64,000 bases of DNA from CAWABB01 sp963701735 (lineage in GTDB: Bacteria; Bacteroidota; Ignavibacteria; UBA10030; UBA6906), in NCBI GenBank assembly GCA_963701735.1, contig CAVPBI010000017.1:62001-126000 (forward strand), given 5' to 3'. Each line of letters starts with the position of its first letter. Within the stretch, counting starts at the first letter, position 1. A model generated the notes under the pieces. It was given only the letters and a program-made list of their open reading frames with translations, searched no databases and was not told where the DNA came from. Both the position numbers and the translations under genes were made by a program. Of the stretch, positions 26,172-35,937 are shown piece after piece.

Positions 26172-26306
26172 TGGGCTGCATCAAGAGGTACTCCTTCTGC
26201 TTTCTGCCTCGACATCAAGCGCGGTCGGTGGCCGGTCATGGTGACCCCTCGCTGTTCTGCAGGGTCTTATTCCACACGTTCGTTCAGGGTCAGGGAAAAA
26301 TACGCG

Positions 26307-29040
26307 ATGAAGATACTTGTGGCACTGGTTGCCGCCACGCTCCTGCTCACCGGGGGCGCGGTCGCGCAAATGGGCTCCCTTTATGGCAAGGTGCACGACA
26401 GCAAGTCGGGCGAAGAGCTCGTAGGGGCCAACGTTTTGCTGGTCGGCACGAGTCTGGGTGGCTCTACGGATATTGACGGGAAATTCGCTATCCGCAACGT
26501 CCCGCCGGGAACCTACTCCGTCAGGTTCTCCTATATCGGCTATACCGCTCAGGTGGTGTCGGCCGTCGAGGTGAAATCCGGGGACAATCTCAAACTCGAC
26601 ATCAACCTCACCTCTGAGGATTTCCAGCAGGACGAAGTCGTCGTGACGGCCGAACGGGTCCTCTCGACAGAAGCATCTGTGCTGGCGGACAGAAGGAAGT
26701 CGGCCACGATCGGCGACGCCATCAGCGCGGAGCAGATCCGGAAGGCGCCCGATGCGACTTCGGGAGATGCGCTCAAGCGTGTCACCGGGCTCACCGTTGT
26801 GGACGACAAATTCGTGTACGTCCGTGGCGTCACGGACCGGTACAACGGAACGTCGCTGAACGGTGTGTCCGTGTCGAGCACGAATACCGAGGTGGACAGG
26901 AAGAGCTTTTCGTTCGACCTGGTCCCGTCGGCCCTGCTCGAAAACACGGTCGTGGTGAAGACGGCGACGCCGGATCTTCCGGGGGATTTCAGCGGCGGGT
27001 TCGTGCAGGTGAACACGCTTGACTTCCCCTCGGCTCGTTCCTGGCCAAGCTGAGCTTCTCGGGCGGATACTCCTCCAGCACGACAGGGAACGACTTCCTC
27101 CGCTCGCAGGGGGGTGGGCGCGATTTCCTGGGGGTTGACGACGGGACTCGAGGAGCCTGCCGGGGGGCGATCGTGGCCCCTCAGCAGCTGGCCCACACCG
27201 CTGCCGAACACCTGGGCTCCCCGTACGAGCACGGCCCCGGTCACGTCGCGGTTCAACCTCGCGATCGGTGACAGGCTGGGCCTGGGAGAATCGAGATGAA
27301 TTCGGCTACATCGGAGCGTTTGCGTACGGCCGGGAATTCGAGCGCAACGAGTTCAGCATCGCCCCGACGTATGTGGACGGTGCCGCGCCGGCATACCGGT
27401 TCGCTGGGATGCGCGATGACTACTCCGTGCTCTGGTCCGGGCTTGCTGGATTTGAACTACAAGGTCGACGGGTTGAACAAGTTCAGCGTGAAGAACAGCT
27501 ACAACCAGGCTGCGGAGGACAGGGTATCGGAGTTCGACGGCATGAACTACGCGGGAAGCGACGCCGAGCGGACGGCGGTGCAGTGGAACGAGCGGTCGCT
27601 CTATCTCGTGCAGGTGTGAGGCACACACGTTCTTCCCACGCTGAACGGGATGGAGGCCGAGTGGAAGGGTTACTACAGCTCTTCGGATGCTGATGGAACC
27701 GGACCGGAAGCAGGTGGAATACACGCGGAGCTCCGGGCCGTACTCGCTCGGCGAGAACTACAGAACCTGGTCGGATCTGTACGAGAAGACACGCGGGGCG
27801 CGCGCCGACGTCACGTACCCGATGGCCGTAGATCAATGCTGAAGGTGGGTGCACAGTACGAACTTCGCCAGCGCAGCTACGGGATCGAGGCGTATTCGAC
27901 GCTTGGCAGCCGGAACCCGCAGTATTTTTCGCTGGCGCTCCAGCCGCTCGACAGCATGTTCCAGGCACCAGAACTACGATCCGGGGAAATTCTCGTTCAT
28001 CTCGTCGACGACATTCACCGGCGCGTATGACGGTACGGAACGATCTGAACGCATACTACGCGATGGCGGACATCCCGTTCGAGATGGCAGGCCAGATATT
28101 CCGATTCGTCGGCGGCGCCCGGCTTGAAAACAACAGGATGCGGGTCACCTCTCCGACTGCGGTGGATGATCCGACTCCGCAGACCTCGACCCTGAGCGTG
28201 GCCGACGTGCTCCCGTCGGCCAACCTCACCTACATTCTGAACGACATCATGAACCTGAGGCTGGCGACGTATCACTCGGTGAACAGGCCGGAATTCCGTG
28301 AGTTCGCCAACGTGCTGTATCTCGACTTTAACCAGGACCAGAACGTCATCGGCAACTCGGACCTGGGCCGCGCGTATATCCACAACTACGACTTCCGCTA
28401 CGAGGTCTTCCCGGACATCGGCGAAGTCGTAGCGGCAAGCTTCTTCTACAAGCAGTTCTCGAGCGCGATCGAAGAGCGCCTGATCCCGGCGCCTGACCGG
28501 TACGTCCAGACCTGGTTCAACTCTCCGTCCGGAAAGAATTACGGATGGGAGCTGGAACTCCGGAAATCGCATGCGCTTCCTCGGCGGGCTATTTCGGCAA
28601 CTTCTCGCTGACGGGGAACTACACGCGGGTCTTTTCCGAGATCGAATACACCGATTCGCGGACCGATGCGCAGGGGAACGCGATCCTACACGCAGGCGAC
28701 GCGGCCCGATGCAAGGCCAGAGCGCCCTGGATGCTCAACCTGGGCGTGTACTTCGCGGAGCCCGACTGGGGGACGACCGTGAGCCTGCTGTACAACAAGT
28801 TCGGCCGCCGGCTGCGCTCGGTGGGTGACGTACGTGACCAGGACGTTTACGAAGAGCCGAAGGATCATGCTCGACCTTTCGGTGACCCAGCGCATCACGA
28901 CATTTATGGAGGCGCGCCTTGGCGTTCAAGAACCTCCTCGGCAAAGACAACGCAGCTACACGACGGGCGAGAAGCAGGTCTTCTTCGGATTCAACAGGGA
29001 TGCGCGAGAGGCGTCGCTCACGTTGTCGCTGTCCCTCTAA
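26307..29040 (+). pseudogene. TonB-dependent outer-membrane receptor, broken by several frameshifts
   Basis: Signal peptide (MKILVALVAATLLLTGGAVAQ), a carboxypeptidase-regulatory-like domain (GSLYGKVHDSKSGEELVGAN ... GTYSVRFSYIGYTA), then the plug (GDAISAEQIRKAPDATSGDALKRVTGLTV, YVRGVTDRYNGTSLNGVSV). The frame is lost near 27030 and changes several times through the barrel; recognisable strands include FRFVGGARLENNRMRV, YHSVNRPEFREFANVLY and a final REASLTLSLSL. With TonB energy such receptors import bound ligands, often for an associated surface protein. The Pho box upstream suggests a phosphorus-containing ligand. Function is lost only if the frameshifts are real. Confidence 0.85.
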
Positions 29041-29084
29041 GCATGTTCAATCATCTATCTCATCTATTCACAATAGGGATAACG

Positions 29085-30783
29085 CATGAAGCGAATTCAT
29101 TCTGAGCCGTGGCGCTCCTGGCAGCTCGGAACGTGCCGGCACTGGCGCAGCTGCCAGAGGTCGTGCTGGGCCCTGGCCTGAACTCGGGCCGGACGCAGTA
29201 CTTCCAGAGCTGGAACCGTACGCTGTCGGCAGACACGCACGTATCGTGCTGACGGGCCTCTACTACGTCGATTCGACGTACTCCGCTGACGATCCAGCCG
29301 GGCACGATAATCTTCGGTGACACTGCGGCATGCCTGATCGTTTCCCGCGGCGCGCAGATCTATCGCGCTCGGCGCAGAAGGGCAACCCCGTCGTCTTCAC
29401 GAGCAACCGACCTGCGGGATTGAGGAACTCAGGGCGACTGGGGCGGGGTGCTGATCCTGGGCCGTGCGCCGGTGAACAAGGTGGAGCCGCTGATTGAAGG
29501 GGGAATCATCGGTGGGTCGTACGGCGGGACGGAGGTGAACGACAACAGCGGGGTGTTCCGGTACGTACGGATCGAGTTTCCGGGGTACCGGTTCCAGCTG
29601 AACAACGAGGTGAACGGGCTGACGATGGGCGGTGTGGGGCGCGGGACGGAGCTTCATCACGTGCAGGTGAGCTACTCGGACGATGACGGGTTCGAGTGGT
29701 TTGGCGGGACGGTGGACGCGAAGTACCTTGTGAACATCGGTGGGACGGACGACGAGTTCGACACGGACTTCGGGTGGGCGGGGAAGGTGCAGTACGCGTT
29801 CGGGATGAAGGATCCGAACCGTTGGGACCCGACGGGGGAGTCGAACGGGTTCGAGTCGGACAACGACGGGTCGGCGACCTCGACGGCGCTGCCGTGGACG
29901 GAGCCTGTGATTTTCGAACGTGACGCTGGTGGGACCGGAGCGGACGGACGCGCTGGTGGGGAACCTTCCGGCGGGGAACAAGTTCGAGTACGGCGGGGTG
30001 CTGCGGCGTTCGACGCGGACGAGCATCTACAACACGGTGATCACGGGGTTCCCGTGGGGACTGCGTGTGCGGGACGTGAGCACGATCGCGGCGGCCACGG
30101 GAGACACGCTGCAGATGCGGAACGTGAGCGTGACGGCCAGCGTGCTGCCGTCGGGCTCGACCTCCGTGCATGACGAAGGGCAGTGGGCCGGAGTGACGGG
30201 GTGGTTCAACACGGCGGGATACAACAACCAGGGGTCGGCGACGAGGAACCCGAGCTCGGTGGGGTTGACGGACATGAGCGATCTGGCGAACCCGAACCCG
30301 GTGCCGGCGGCGGGATCGGAGTTGATCGGGAGCGCGGACTTCAGCCTGCCGAAGCTTGCCGGGCTGGACGTGGTGACGTACCGCGGCGCCTTCGACCCGG
30401 CAACGCCCATGAGCCAGCAGTGGACCGCCAACTGGACAAACTTCGACCCGCAGAACACCAATTACGAAGTGTCTGCGGTGACGGGTGTCGAGGAGGGAGA
30501 TGTTGTGACCGAGCTTCCGGTCGGGTTCAAGCTGGAGCAGAACTATCCGAACCCGTTCAATCCGACGACCCGCATCCGCTACGCGATTTCGAACCGTGAG
30601 CTCGTGACGTTGAGGATCTACAACGTGCTGGGCGAAGAGGTTGCGACGCTGGTGAATGCGGACCTGCTGCCGGGCTCGTACGAGACCACGTTCGACGCGT
30701 CGGGTCTGGCTTCCGGGATGTACGTGTACCGGCTTCAGACCCCGACCACGGCCATCACGCAGAAGATGATGCTCCTGAAGTAG
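29085..30783 (+). pseudogene. Secreted protein with type IX secretion tail, frameshifted
   Basis: ATG 29085 (MKRIHS) runs into another frame with a signal-like VALLAARNVPALAQ. Further indels lie near 29290, 29420 and 29915. The long middle parts read GDWGGVLILGRAPVNKVEPLIEGG, FRYVRIEFPGYRF and DDDGFEWFGGTVDAKYLVNIGG, a repeat-like secreted fold often placed after a TonB receptor. From 29920 the frame is whole to the T9SS signal: LEQNYPNPFNPTTRIRYAI, then a beta-sandwich and the end QKMMLLK. It is probably the surface partner of the receptor before it and in the same Pho-controlled unit. Confidence 0.83.
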
Positions 30784-30807
30784 TCCGCGAGTCGTACGCA
30801 AACAGTC

Positions 30808-30840
30808 GAAGGGCGCCCGAAAGGCGCCCTTCGTCGTTTT
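30808..30840 (+). terminator. Rho-independent terminator
   Basis: Perfect 10-bp stem GAAGGGCGCC / GGCGCCCTTC with CGAAA loop, followed by GTCGTTTT, 25 bases after the T9SS gene. Confidence 0.88.
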
Positions 30841-30844
30841 CAGC

Positions 30845-30898
30845 GTAACAATTCCTTCACACAAACCTAACGGTCCCGTAACATCGCGGGTCATACTT
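30845..30898 (+). promoter_or_regulatory. Pho box C
   Basis: GTAACA 30845, TTCACA 30856, CTAACG 30867, GTAACA 30878, again at an 11-bp period. The -10 is less clear than at the other four boxes: CATACT at 30892 or TATCTT at 30904. Confidence 0.65.
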
Positions 30899-30914
30899 CT
30901 CCGTATCTTCACAC

Positions 30915-31355
30915 ATGAACACACGACAACGAGTCACTGCTCTCGAGGGATGGATGGACACACACTCTGCGATGATGCTCCAGGACGTCGTCGTGCCGAT
31001 TCCGGGGGGCGGCACGTCGGCGGGGTCGCACACCACGCTTGACTCCCCGGTGGCGACGGTCCAGGAGTTTCTCTTTCATCTCTCGCACGGGTCGTTGCCT
31101 CTGCTGTTTGAACTGTTGCCGGCGCGTTTGGAGAGGCAGATGGGAAGGGACGCGCTGGCGGCGGTTCTATCGTCGGCGGTGATGCGAATACGCCGCCGGG
31201 GTGGTCTCAGGCGGGTAACCTACTCCGGCGACGCCGGCGAAGCGCGCGAAGTGCTTGTCGACGTCTCGATGACGTTCGCTGACAGCACCGTCGACCGCAG
31301 CATGCTCGTCGTGGTGCACGAAGAGGGGCGTTGGCGGGTGGATCTGACGAGGTAG
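30915..31355 (+). CDS. Small protein of unknown function behind a Pho box
   Basis: 146 residues without signal peptide or membrane helix. The C-terminal half (SPVATVQEFLFHLSHG ... VDVSMTFADSTVDRSMLVVVHEEGRWRVDLT) resembles the strands of DUF4878/NTF2-like proteins, but I cannot assign a family. If transcription starts at the TATCTT box, the first ATG would be too close, and ATG 30954 (MDTHSAMMLQD, preceded by GAGGG) would be the start. Expression in phosphate shortage is inferred from Pho box C. Confidence 0.6.
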   Translation: MNTRQRVTALEGWMDTHSAMMLQDVVVPIPGGGTSAGSHTTLDSPVATVQEFLFHLSHGSLPLLFELLPARLERQMGRDALAAVLSSAVMRIRRRGGLRRVTYSGDAGEAREVLVDVSMTFADSTVDRSMLVVVHEEGRWRVDLTR

Positions 31356-31468
31356 GTTCAATGATGGTGAAGCGTGCTCCCTCAGCCTTCAATCTCTTCG
31401 GAATCGTCGCGGCCCTGGACAACGGCTGCGCGACTCTGCCCCCCTCAGCGGGCTGAGCGGCAAAACCG

Positions 31469-31510
31469 CCCACGGCGGCGATTTCGCGAAAGATGATGCT
31501 CCTGAAGTAA
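31469..31510 (+). pseudogene. Remnant of a type IX secretion tail
   Basis: A short frame reads PTAAISRKMMLLK then TAA, close to the TTAITQKMMLLK end of the gene that stops at 30783. The copied segment extends into its terminator. The rest of that gene is absent, so this is a leftover of a lost or recombined T9SS gene. The remaining bases of the 31356-31831 gap hold no gene I can see. Confidence 0.6.
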
Positions 31511-31535
31511 ACCCGCGTTTCAAAGGAAGACCAAC

Positions 31536-31565
31536 AAAGGGCGCCCCAAAGGCTCCCTTTATTTT
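31536..31565 (+). terminator. Terminator, copy of the one at 30808
   Basis: AAAGGG-GCC pairs with GGC-CCCTTT around a CCAAA loop with one mismatch, then ATTTT. It lies 25 bases after the T9SS remnant, the same distance as for the intact copy. Confidence 0.65.
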
Positions 31566-31831
31566 GTGGCAATCGAACGGCGGGCTCGGGTCGGGGGGGC
31601 CGGTGTGCAGCGCTGGCGCTGTTGCGTTTTTCTCGTTGCATGTCCAGAATGTTTTGCCGAGATTCTTCCGGGTCAGTTTGATTATCCCTCCCACGTTGTG
31701 TTCTCACATTCCAATTGCCAAGTTCCTTCATTCTGAACAAGTCATGGGTATGCCCTCCGGGCAACGTCGCAACGACACAAATGACGGACCCGGGGTCCTC
31801 CACCCGGCGATTCTTGAAAAGGACGGCTCCG

Positions 31832-32626
31832 ATGAATGCAAAGAATATCCTCCTGCCTCTTGTGGTTCTATCGATCCTTCTGGTGAGCGGTTGCGGGAGA
31901 GGAAAGACGGCGATCACGCTCGCCGGCTCCACAGCCTTCCAGCCATTTGCAGAGAAGCTGGCCGAACAGTACATGAGCACGCATGACAACGTGGCCATTA
32001 CAGTTCAGGGCGGCGGTTCTGCTGTCGGCGTACAATCGACAATTTCGGGAGCAGCACAAGTCGGCATGGCAGATCTCGTGGTGCTTCCAGAGGACGCGAA
32101 GGCGTTGACCGCGATCGTCGTGGCCCGTGATGGGATCGCAATTGTGGTTAACCCCGCCAACGGGATGGCCGAGCTCACCACGCAGCAGGTACGGGACATT
32201 TTCAACGGGAAGATCAGGAACTGGAATGAAGTGGGCGGGGCGGATGCCCCCATCACCGTCGTCTCGCGGGAAGCCGGGTCTGGCACACGATCATCGTTCG
32301 AGCAGATCGTCACCGAGATCACGCTCACGAAGGACGCACTGATCCAGGATTCCAACGGTACCATTCGCGAAACCGTCGCGAATGACGCTAATGCCGTCGG
32401 CTACCTTTCGCACGGCCTTCTGAACGAAAAGATCAAGGCGATGAGGATCGACGGAGAGGAGTGCACCAACGAGACAATTGCTGCCGGAGAGTACACGCTG
32501 GTCAGGCCCATCTATTTTCTGGTCAAAGGAACTCCGCAGGGGGAGATCAAAGATTTCATCGACTATATCCTCTCCGCTTCGGGCCAGCAAACGATCAAGG
32601 CAAATGGGTTGATCCCGGCCAGGTAA
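31832..32626 (+). CDS. pstS: Phosphate-binding lipoprotein PstS (first Pst system)
   Basis: A 264-residue lipoprotein (signal ending ILLVSGC) of the PstS family. ITLAGSTAFQPFAEKLAEQY, the phosphate-binding GGGSAVGVQSTISG, IRNWNEVGG and SREAGSGTRSSFEQ are typical. It captures phosphate in the periplasm for the PstC-PstA channel that follows. ATG 31832 was chosen over a longer start as it opens the lipoprotein signal. No Pho box lies directly upstream; the nearest is at 30845, beyond a terminator. Confidence 0.94.
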   Translation: MNAKNILLPLVVLSILLVSGCGRGKTAITLAGSTAFQPFAEKLAEQYMSTHDNVAITVQGGGSAVGVQSTISGAAQVGMADLVVLPEDAKALTAIVVARDGIAIVVNPANGMAELTTQQVRDIFNGKIRNWNEVGGADAPITVVSREAGSGTRSSFEQIVTEITLTKDALIQDSNGTIRETVANDANAVGYLSHGLLNEKIKAMRIDGEECTNETIAAGEYTLVRPIYFLVKGTPQGEIKDFIDYILSASGQQTIKANGLIPAR

Positions 32627-32644
32627 GCCAACGTAAGAGTCCCG

Positions 32645-33502
32645 ATGAAGCTACTCGGTGAGAAAGGTATCCAGAAGGTTCTGCTCGTCACTGCCTTCTC
32701 GGCGATTTCCGCCCTCCTCTTGATCGCGCTGTTCATCATCAAGGAGGGTCTTCCCTTTCTCCTTTCCTACGGTCTCCAGGATTTCTTGTTTTCCTCCGAC
32801 TGGGAACCCCAATCCGGCAGGTTCGGGATCTTCCCTATGGTAGCGGCCTCCCTCTGGGTAACACTGGGTGCCATGATTGTCGGTGCTCCCCTGGGAATCG
32901 CCGGGGCGATCTTTCTCAGCGAGTTCGCGCCGAGGCCCGTCATGCGGGTGATCAAACCCACGATTGAGCTCCTGGCTGCCATTCCGTCGGTTGTTTACGG
33001 CTTCATCGGGGTGATGGTGCTGGCGCCTTTCATACGGAGCACTCTCGGGGGCCCGGGTCTGTCGCTTCTTGCTGCGTCCATCATCCTCGGCATAATGATT
33101 CTGCCGACCATCATCAGCATTTCAATCGATTCGATCCTCGCAGTTCCGTATTCGTACCGTGAAGGTTCGCTGGCTCTCGGGGCGACCGTGTGGCAGACAA
33201 TCCACATGGTCACGTTTCGCGCGGCCAGATCCGGGATTATCGCGAGCATCATCCTGGGCATGGGGCGTGCGATCGGGGAGACCATGGCCGTGATCATGGT
33301 GGCCGGCAATGCGGTGAAGATCCCTCATTCCGCCCTGGATTCGGTCAGATCGTTGACTGCAAACATCGCCCTCGAGATGAGCTACGCCACCGGGCTTCAC
33401 CGCGAAGCCCTTTTTGCGACCGGGGTTGTCCTGTTCGTGGTGATTGTCATCCTGAATTCGATCGCCATGCTTGCCATGAGGAAGCGGCTGAGCAAGAGAT
33501 GA
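32645..33502 (+). CDS. pstC: Phosphate ABC transporter permease PstC (first system)
   Basis: A 285-residue inner-membrane permease with six predicted helices. FGIFPMVAASLWVTLGAMIVGAPLG, the EAA-like loop YREGSLALGATVWQTI and GMGRAIGETMAVIMVAG are PstC marks. It starts 18 bases after pstS and its TGA overlaps the pstA ATG. Confidence 0.95.
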   Translation: MKLLGEKGIQKVLLVTAFSAISALLLIALFIIKEGLPFLLSYGLQDFLFSSDWEPQSGRFGIFPMVAASLWVTLGAMIVGAPLGIAGAIFLSEFAPRPVMRVIKPTIELLAAIPSVVYGFIGVMVLAPFIRSTLGGPGLSLLAASIILGIMILPTIISISIDSILAVPYSYREGSLALGATVWQTIHMVTFRAARSGIIASIILGMGRAIGETMAVIMVAGNAVKIPHSALDSVRSLTANIALEMSYATGLHREALFATGVVLFVVIVILNSIAMLAMRKRLSKR

Positions 33503-34335
33503 GAATTCCTCCCCGATATGCGCAGTATGCAGCCGTCGCCGTGCTCGGGAGCGGCACGGCCGTCACGGTCATCATCCTTATTTTCATTGTTGGGTTTGTG
33601 CTGGAGAAGGGACTGCCTGTGCTGGACCTGAACTTCCTTCTCGACAAGCCGGAGGATATGGGGCGGGCGGGGGGCATCTTCCCAACGTTGATCGGCACGA
33701 TTGTGCTCCCCCTCCTGGCCATCCTGATTGCCACGCCGCTCGGCCTCGGTACTTCGGTCTACCTGACCGAGTACACCCGAGAGACCAGAATTACCAAAGT
33801 GATCCGGTTCGGCACCGATTGCCTGGCAGGCATACCATCTATCATTTTCGGATTGTTCGGTTTCATACTCTTCGTCACAACACTCGGGATGGGCTGGTCC
33901 ATCCTCTCAGGCGGTCTGACGCTGGCCTTCATGATACTGCCCACGATCATTCGCACGTCAGAGGAGGCCATTAAGGCCGTACCAAAATCGTACCGGGAGG
34001 TGAGTTATTCCCTGGGCGCTACGCGATGGCAGACGGTCCGGCGGGTTGTCCTCCCCAATGCTATGCCGGGCATCCTCACAGGGATAATGTTGGGAATCGG
34101 GCGCTCTATCGGAGAGACCGCTGCCGTGATATTCACCGCCGGGTCATCCCTGCGTCTGCCCAGCTCGGTATTCGATTCGACCCGGACGATGGCTGTGCAT
34201 TTCTACATCCTTGCCCGTGAGGGGATATCCAGCGAGAATGCCTATGGAACGGCAGCCGCGCTCATCATTGCCGTCCTCCTGGTAAACCTGACGGCGTACC
34301 TGTTGATGCACTGGTATATCGCCAAACGGAGCTGA
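33499..34335 (+). CDS. pstA: Phosphate ABC transporter permease PstA (first system)
   Basis: A 278-residue permease. GGIFPTLIGTIVLPLLAILIATPLG, FGTDCLAGIPSIIFGLFGF, the EAA loop YREVSYSLGATRWQTVRRV and GIGRSIGETAAVIFTAG are typical. The start at ATG 33499 overlaps the pstC stop; the frame is open far upstream but that part overlaps pstC. Six membrane helices are visible. Confidence 0.95.
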   Translation: MRIPPRYAQYAAVAVLGSGTAVTVIILIFIVGFVLEKGLPVLDLNFLLDKPEDMGRAGGIFPTLIGTIVLPLLAILIATPLGLGTSVYLTEYTRETRITKVIRFGTDCLAGIPSIIFGLFGFILFVTTLGMGWSILSGGLTLAFMILPTIIRTSEEAIKAVPKSYREVSYSLGATRWQTVRRVVLPNAMPGILTGIMLGIGRSIGETAAVIFTAGSSLRLPSSVFDSTRTMAVHFYILAREGISSENAYGTAAALIIAVLLVNLTAYLLMHWYIAKRS

Positions 34336-34350
34336 CATCACCGGAATGAG

Positions 34351-35106
34351 ATGAGCATCAAGTTCGACATACAAGACCTGTCGGTCTACTTCCACCAGAA
34401 CCACGTGATTCAGCACCTCTCACTGCAAATTCCCGAGAAGAGGATTCTGGGCGTTATCGGGCCTGCCAGCTCGGGAAAGACTACCTTCCTGAGAACCCTG
34501 AACCGAATGAATGAGCTGGAGCTGGGCTCACGGGTGGAAGGACAAGTGTTGCTGGACGGGGAGAACATCTATCGCCCTGAGTGTGATCCGGTGACACTGC
34601 GCAAAAGAGTAGGAATGGTCTTTGCACTGCCGGTGCCGTTGCCGATGAGCATTTACGACAACATCGTCTACGGTCCCACACTTGCCGGAGTCTCGAACCG
34701 ACATCGGCTGGATGAGATCGTGGAAAAGAGCCTGAAGGATGCATTTCTCTGGGATGAGGTCAAGGACCGCCTGAAGACGTCCGGGCTCAGGCTTTCCGGC
34801 GGACAGCAGCAGCGGCTCTGCCTGTCAAGGGTTCTGGCGATGGAGCCGGAGGTGATTCTGCTGGATGAGCCCTGTTCGGGACTCGATCCCATCTCGACCG
34901 CGAAGATCGAAGAGGCGTTGGCCGACCTGAAGCAACAGTACACCATCATTCTCGTTACCAACAACACGAAACAGGCGGCGAGGATTTCGGACAACACCGC
35001 TTTCTTTCTGATGGGACAGCTGATCGAGATCGGGCCAACGGATCACATATTCACGGCCCCTCGGGAGGAGAGGACCAATGAGTATGTCACCGGGAGGTTT
35101 GGGTGA
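34351..35106 (+). CDS. pstB: PstB-like ATPase 1 with altered Q-loop and H-loop
   Basis: A 251-residue PstB. Walker A (GPASSGKT, 37-44), signature LSGGQ (148-152) and Walker B with catalytic Glu (LLDEP, E173) are intact. Two residues that sense and position ATP are not: the Q-loop Gln is Ala92 (VFALPVPLP for VFQxPNPFP) and the switch His is Asn204 (VTNNT for VTHNM). No frameshift touches these sites. Its own ATP site should be poor, but its LSGGQ could complete the site of a partner. The next gene, starting 4 bases before its end, encodes a PstB with the opposite defects. Confidence 0.92.
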   Translation: MSIKFDIQDLSVYFHQNHVIQHLSLQIPEKRILGVIGPASSGKTTFLRTLNRMNELELGSRVEGQVLLDGENIYRPECDPVTLRKRVGMVFALPVPLPMSIYDNIVYGPTLAGVSNRHRLDEIVEKSLKDAFLWDEVKDRLKTSGLRLSGGQQQRLCLSRVLAMEPEVILLDEPCSGLDPISTAKIEEALADLKQQYTIILVTNNTKQAARISDNTAFFLMGQLIEIGPTDHIFTAPREERTNEYVTGRFG

Positions 35107-35891
35107 TCATGCCTCCTGGGCACCATACGGCCCCGCCACCGTACAGATTCGAGATACGGAGTCTGGACCTCTTTTACGGAAAGTTCCAGGCCCTGAAATC
35201 GGTCAGCATGCCCGTGAAGGGACAGATGATCACCGCACTCATCGGCCCCTCGGGATGTGGCAAATCGACGCTGCTGCGATGCCTGAACCGGATGAATGAC
35301 CTGATTCGCGGAGTGCGCATCAAGGGCGAGGTCCTTCTCGATGGCGAAGAAATCTATCGCCCCTCCACGGATGTTACGTTGCTCAGGAAGAGGGTGGGCA
35401 TGGTTTTTCAGCGGCCCAATCCTTTCCCTCTCTCGGTGTATGACAACGTCGTCTATGGCCTGCGAGTTGCGGGGGTCCGGGACAAGAGGACGTTGGACGA
35501 GACCGGCGAGCAGAGCCTGAGGGCCGCCTGGCTCTGGGATCTCCTGAAAGACCGCCTGGACCATTCGGCATTGGAACTTCCCCTGGACCAACAGCAGCGG
35601 CTGTGTGTCGCCCGGCTTCTCGCAGTCCAGCCGGAAGTGATTCTCATGGACGAACCGTGCTCGGCCCTTGATCCAATCGCAACAATGAAGATAGAAGAAT
35701 TGATGCTGGAACTGAAGAAGAACTACACGATCGTCATCGTGACGCATAACATGCAGCAGGCTGCGCGCGTCTCCGACAAGACCGGTTATATGTTGCTGGG
35801 AGAAATGATTGAGTTCGGCGAGACCAACGCCATCTTCACCGCACCATCGAACAAGCTTACTGAAGACTATATCACAGGCAAGTACGGTTGA
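35103..35891 (+). CDS. pstB: PstB-like ATPase 2 with altered signature motif
   Basis: A 262-residue PstB coupled to the gene before it (GTG 35103, five bases after GGAGG; ATG 35109 is also possible). Walker A (GPSGCGKS, 48-55), Q-loop Gln103, Walker B/Glu184 and switch His215 (VTHNMQQ) are all normal. The signature is not: residues 159-163 read LPLDQ in place of LSGGQ, losing both Gly and the Ser that hold the partner's ATP. It would therefore have a normal ATP pocket but needs a partner's LSGGQ. PstB-like ATPase 1 supplies exactly that. Confidence 0.92.
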   Translation: MIMPPGHHTAPPPYRFEIRSLDLFYGKFQALKSVSMPVKGQMITALIGPSGCGKSTLLRCLNRMNDLIRGVRIKGEVLLDGEEIYRPSTDVTLLRKRVGMVFQRPNPFPLSVYDNVVYGLRVAGVRDKRTLDETGEQSLRAAWLWDLLKDRLDHSALELPLDQQQRLCVARLLAVQPEVILMDEPCSALDPIATMKIEELMLELKKNYTIVIVTHNMQQAARVSDKTGYMLLGEMIEFGETNAIFTAPSNKLTEDYITGKYG

Positions 35892-35937
35892 TCGTTACGT
35901 GCTCTCTGTTGGAAGATCACAGCCGATGAGGGGTGCC

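Noticed and set aside
25345..26184. A longer 279-residue form of the reverse-strand lipoprotein
   Set aside because: The extension would run through Pho box A and the terminator, and the lipoprotein signal begins at the ATG at 25776 behind a good ribosome site.
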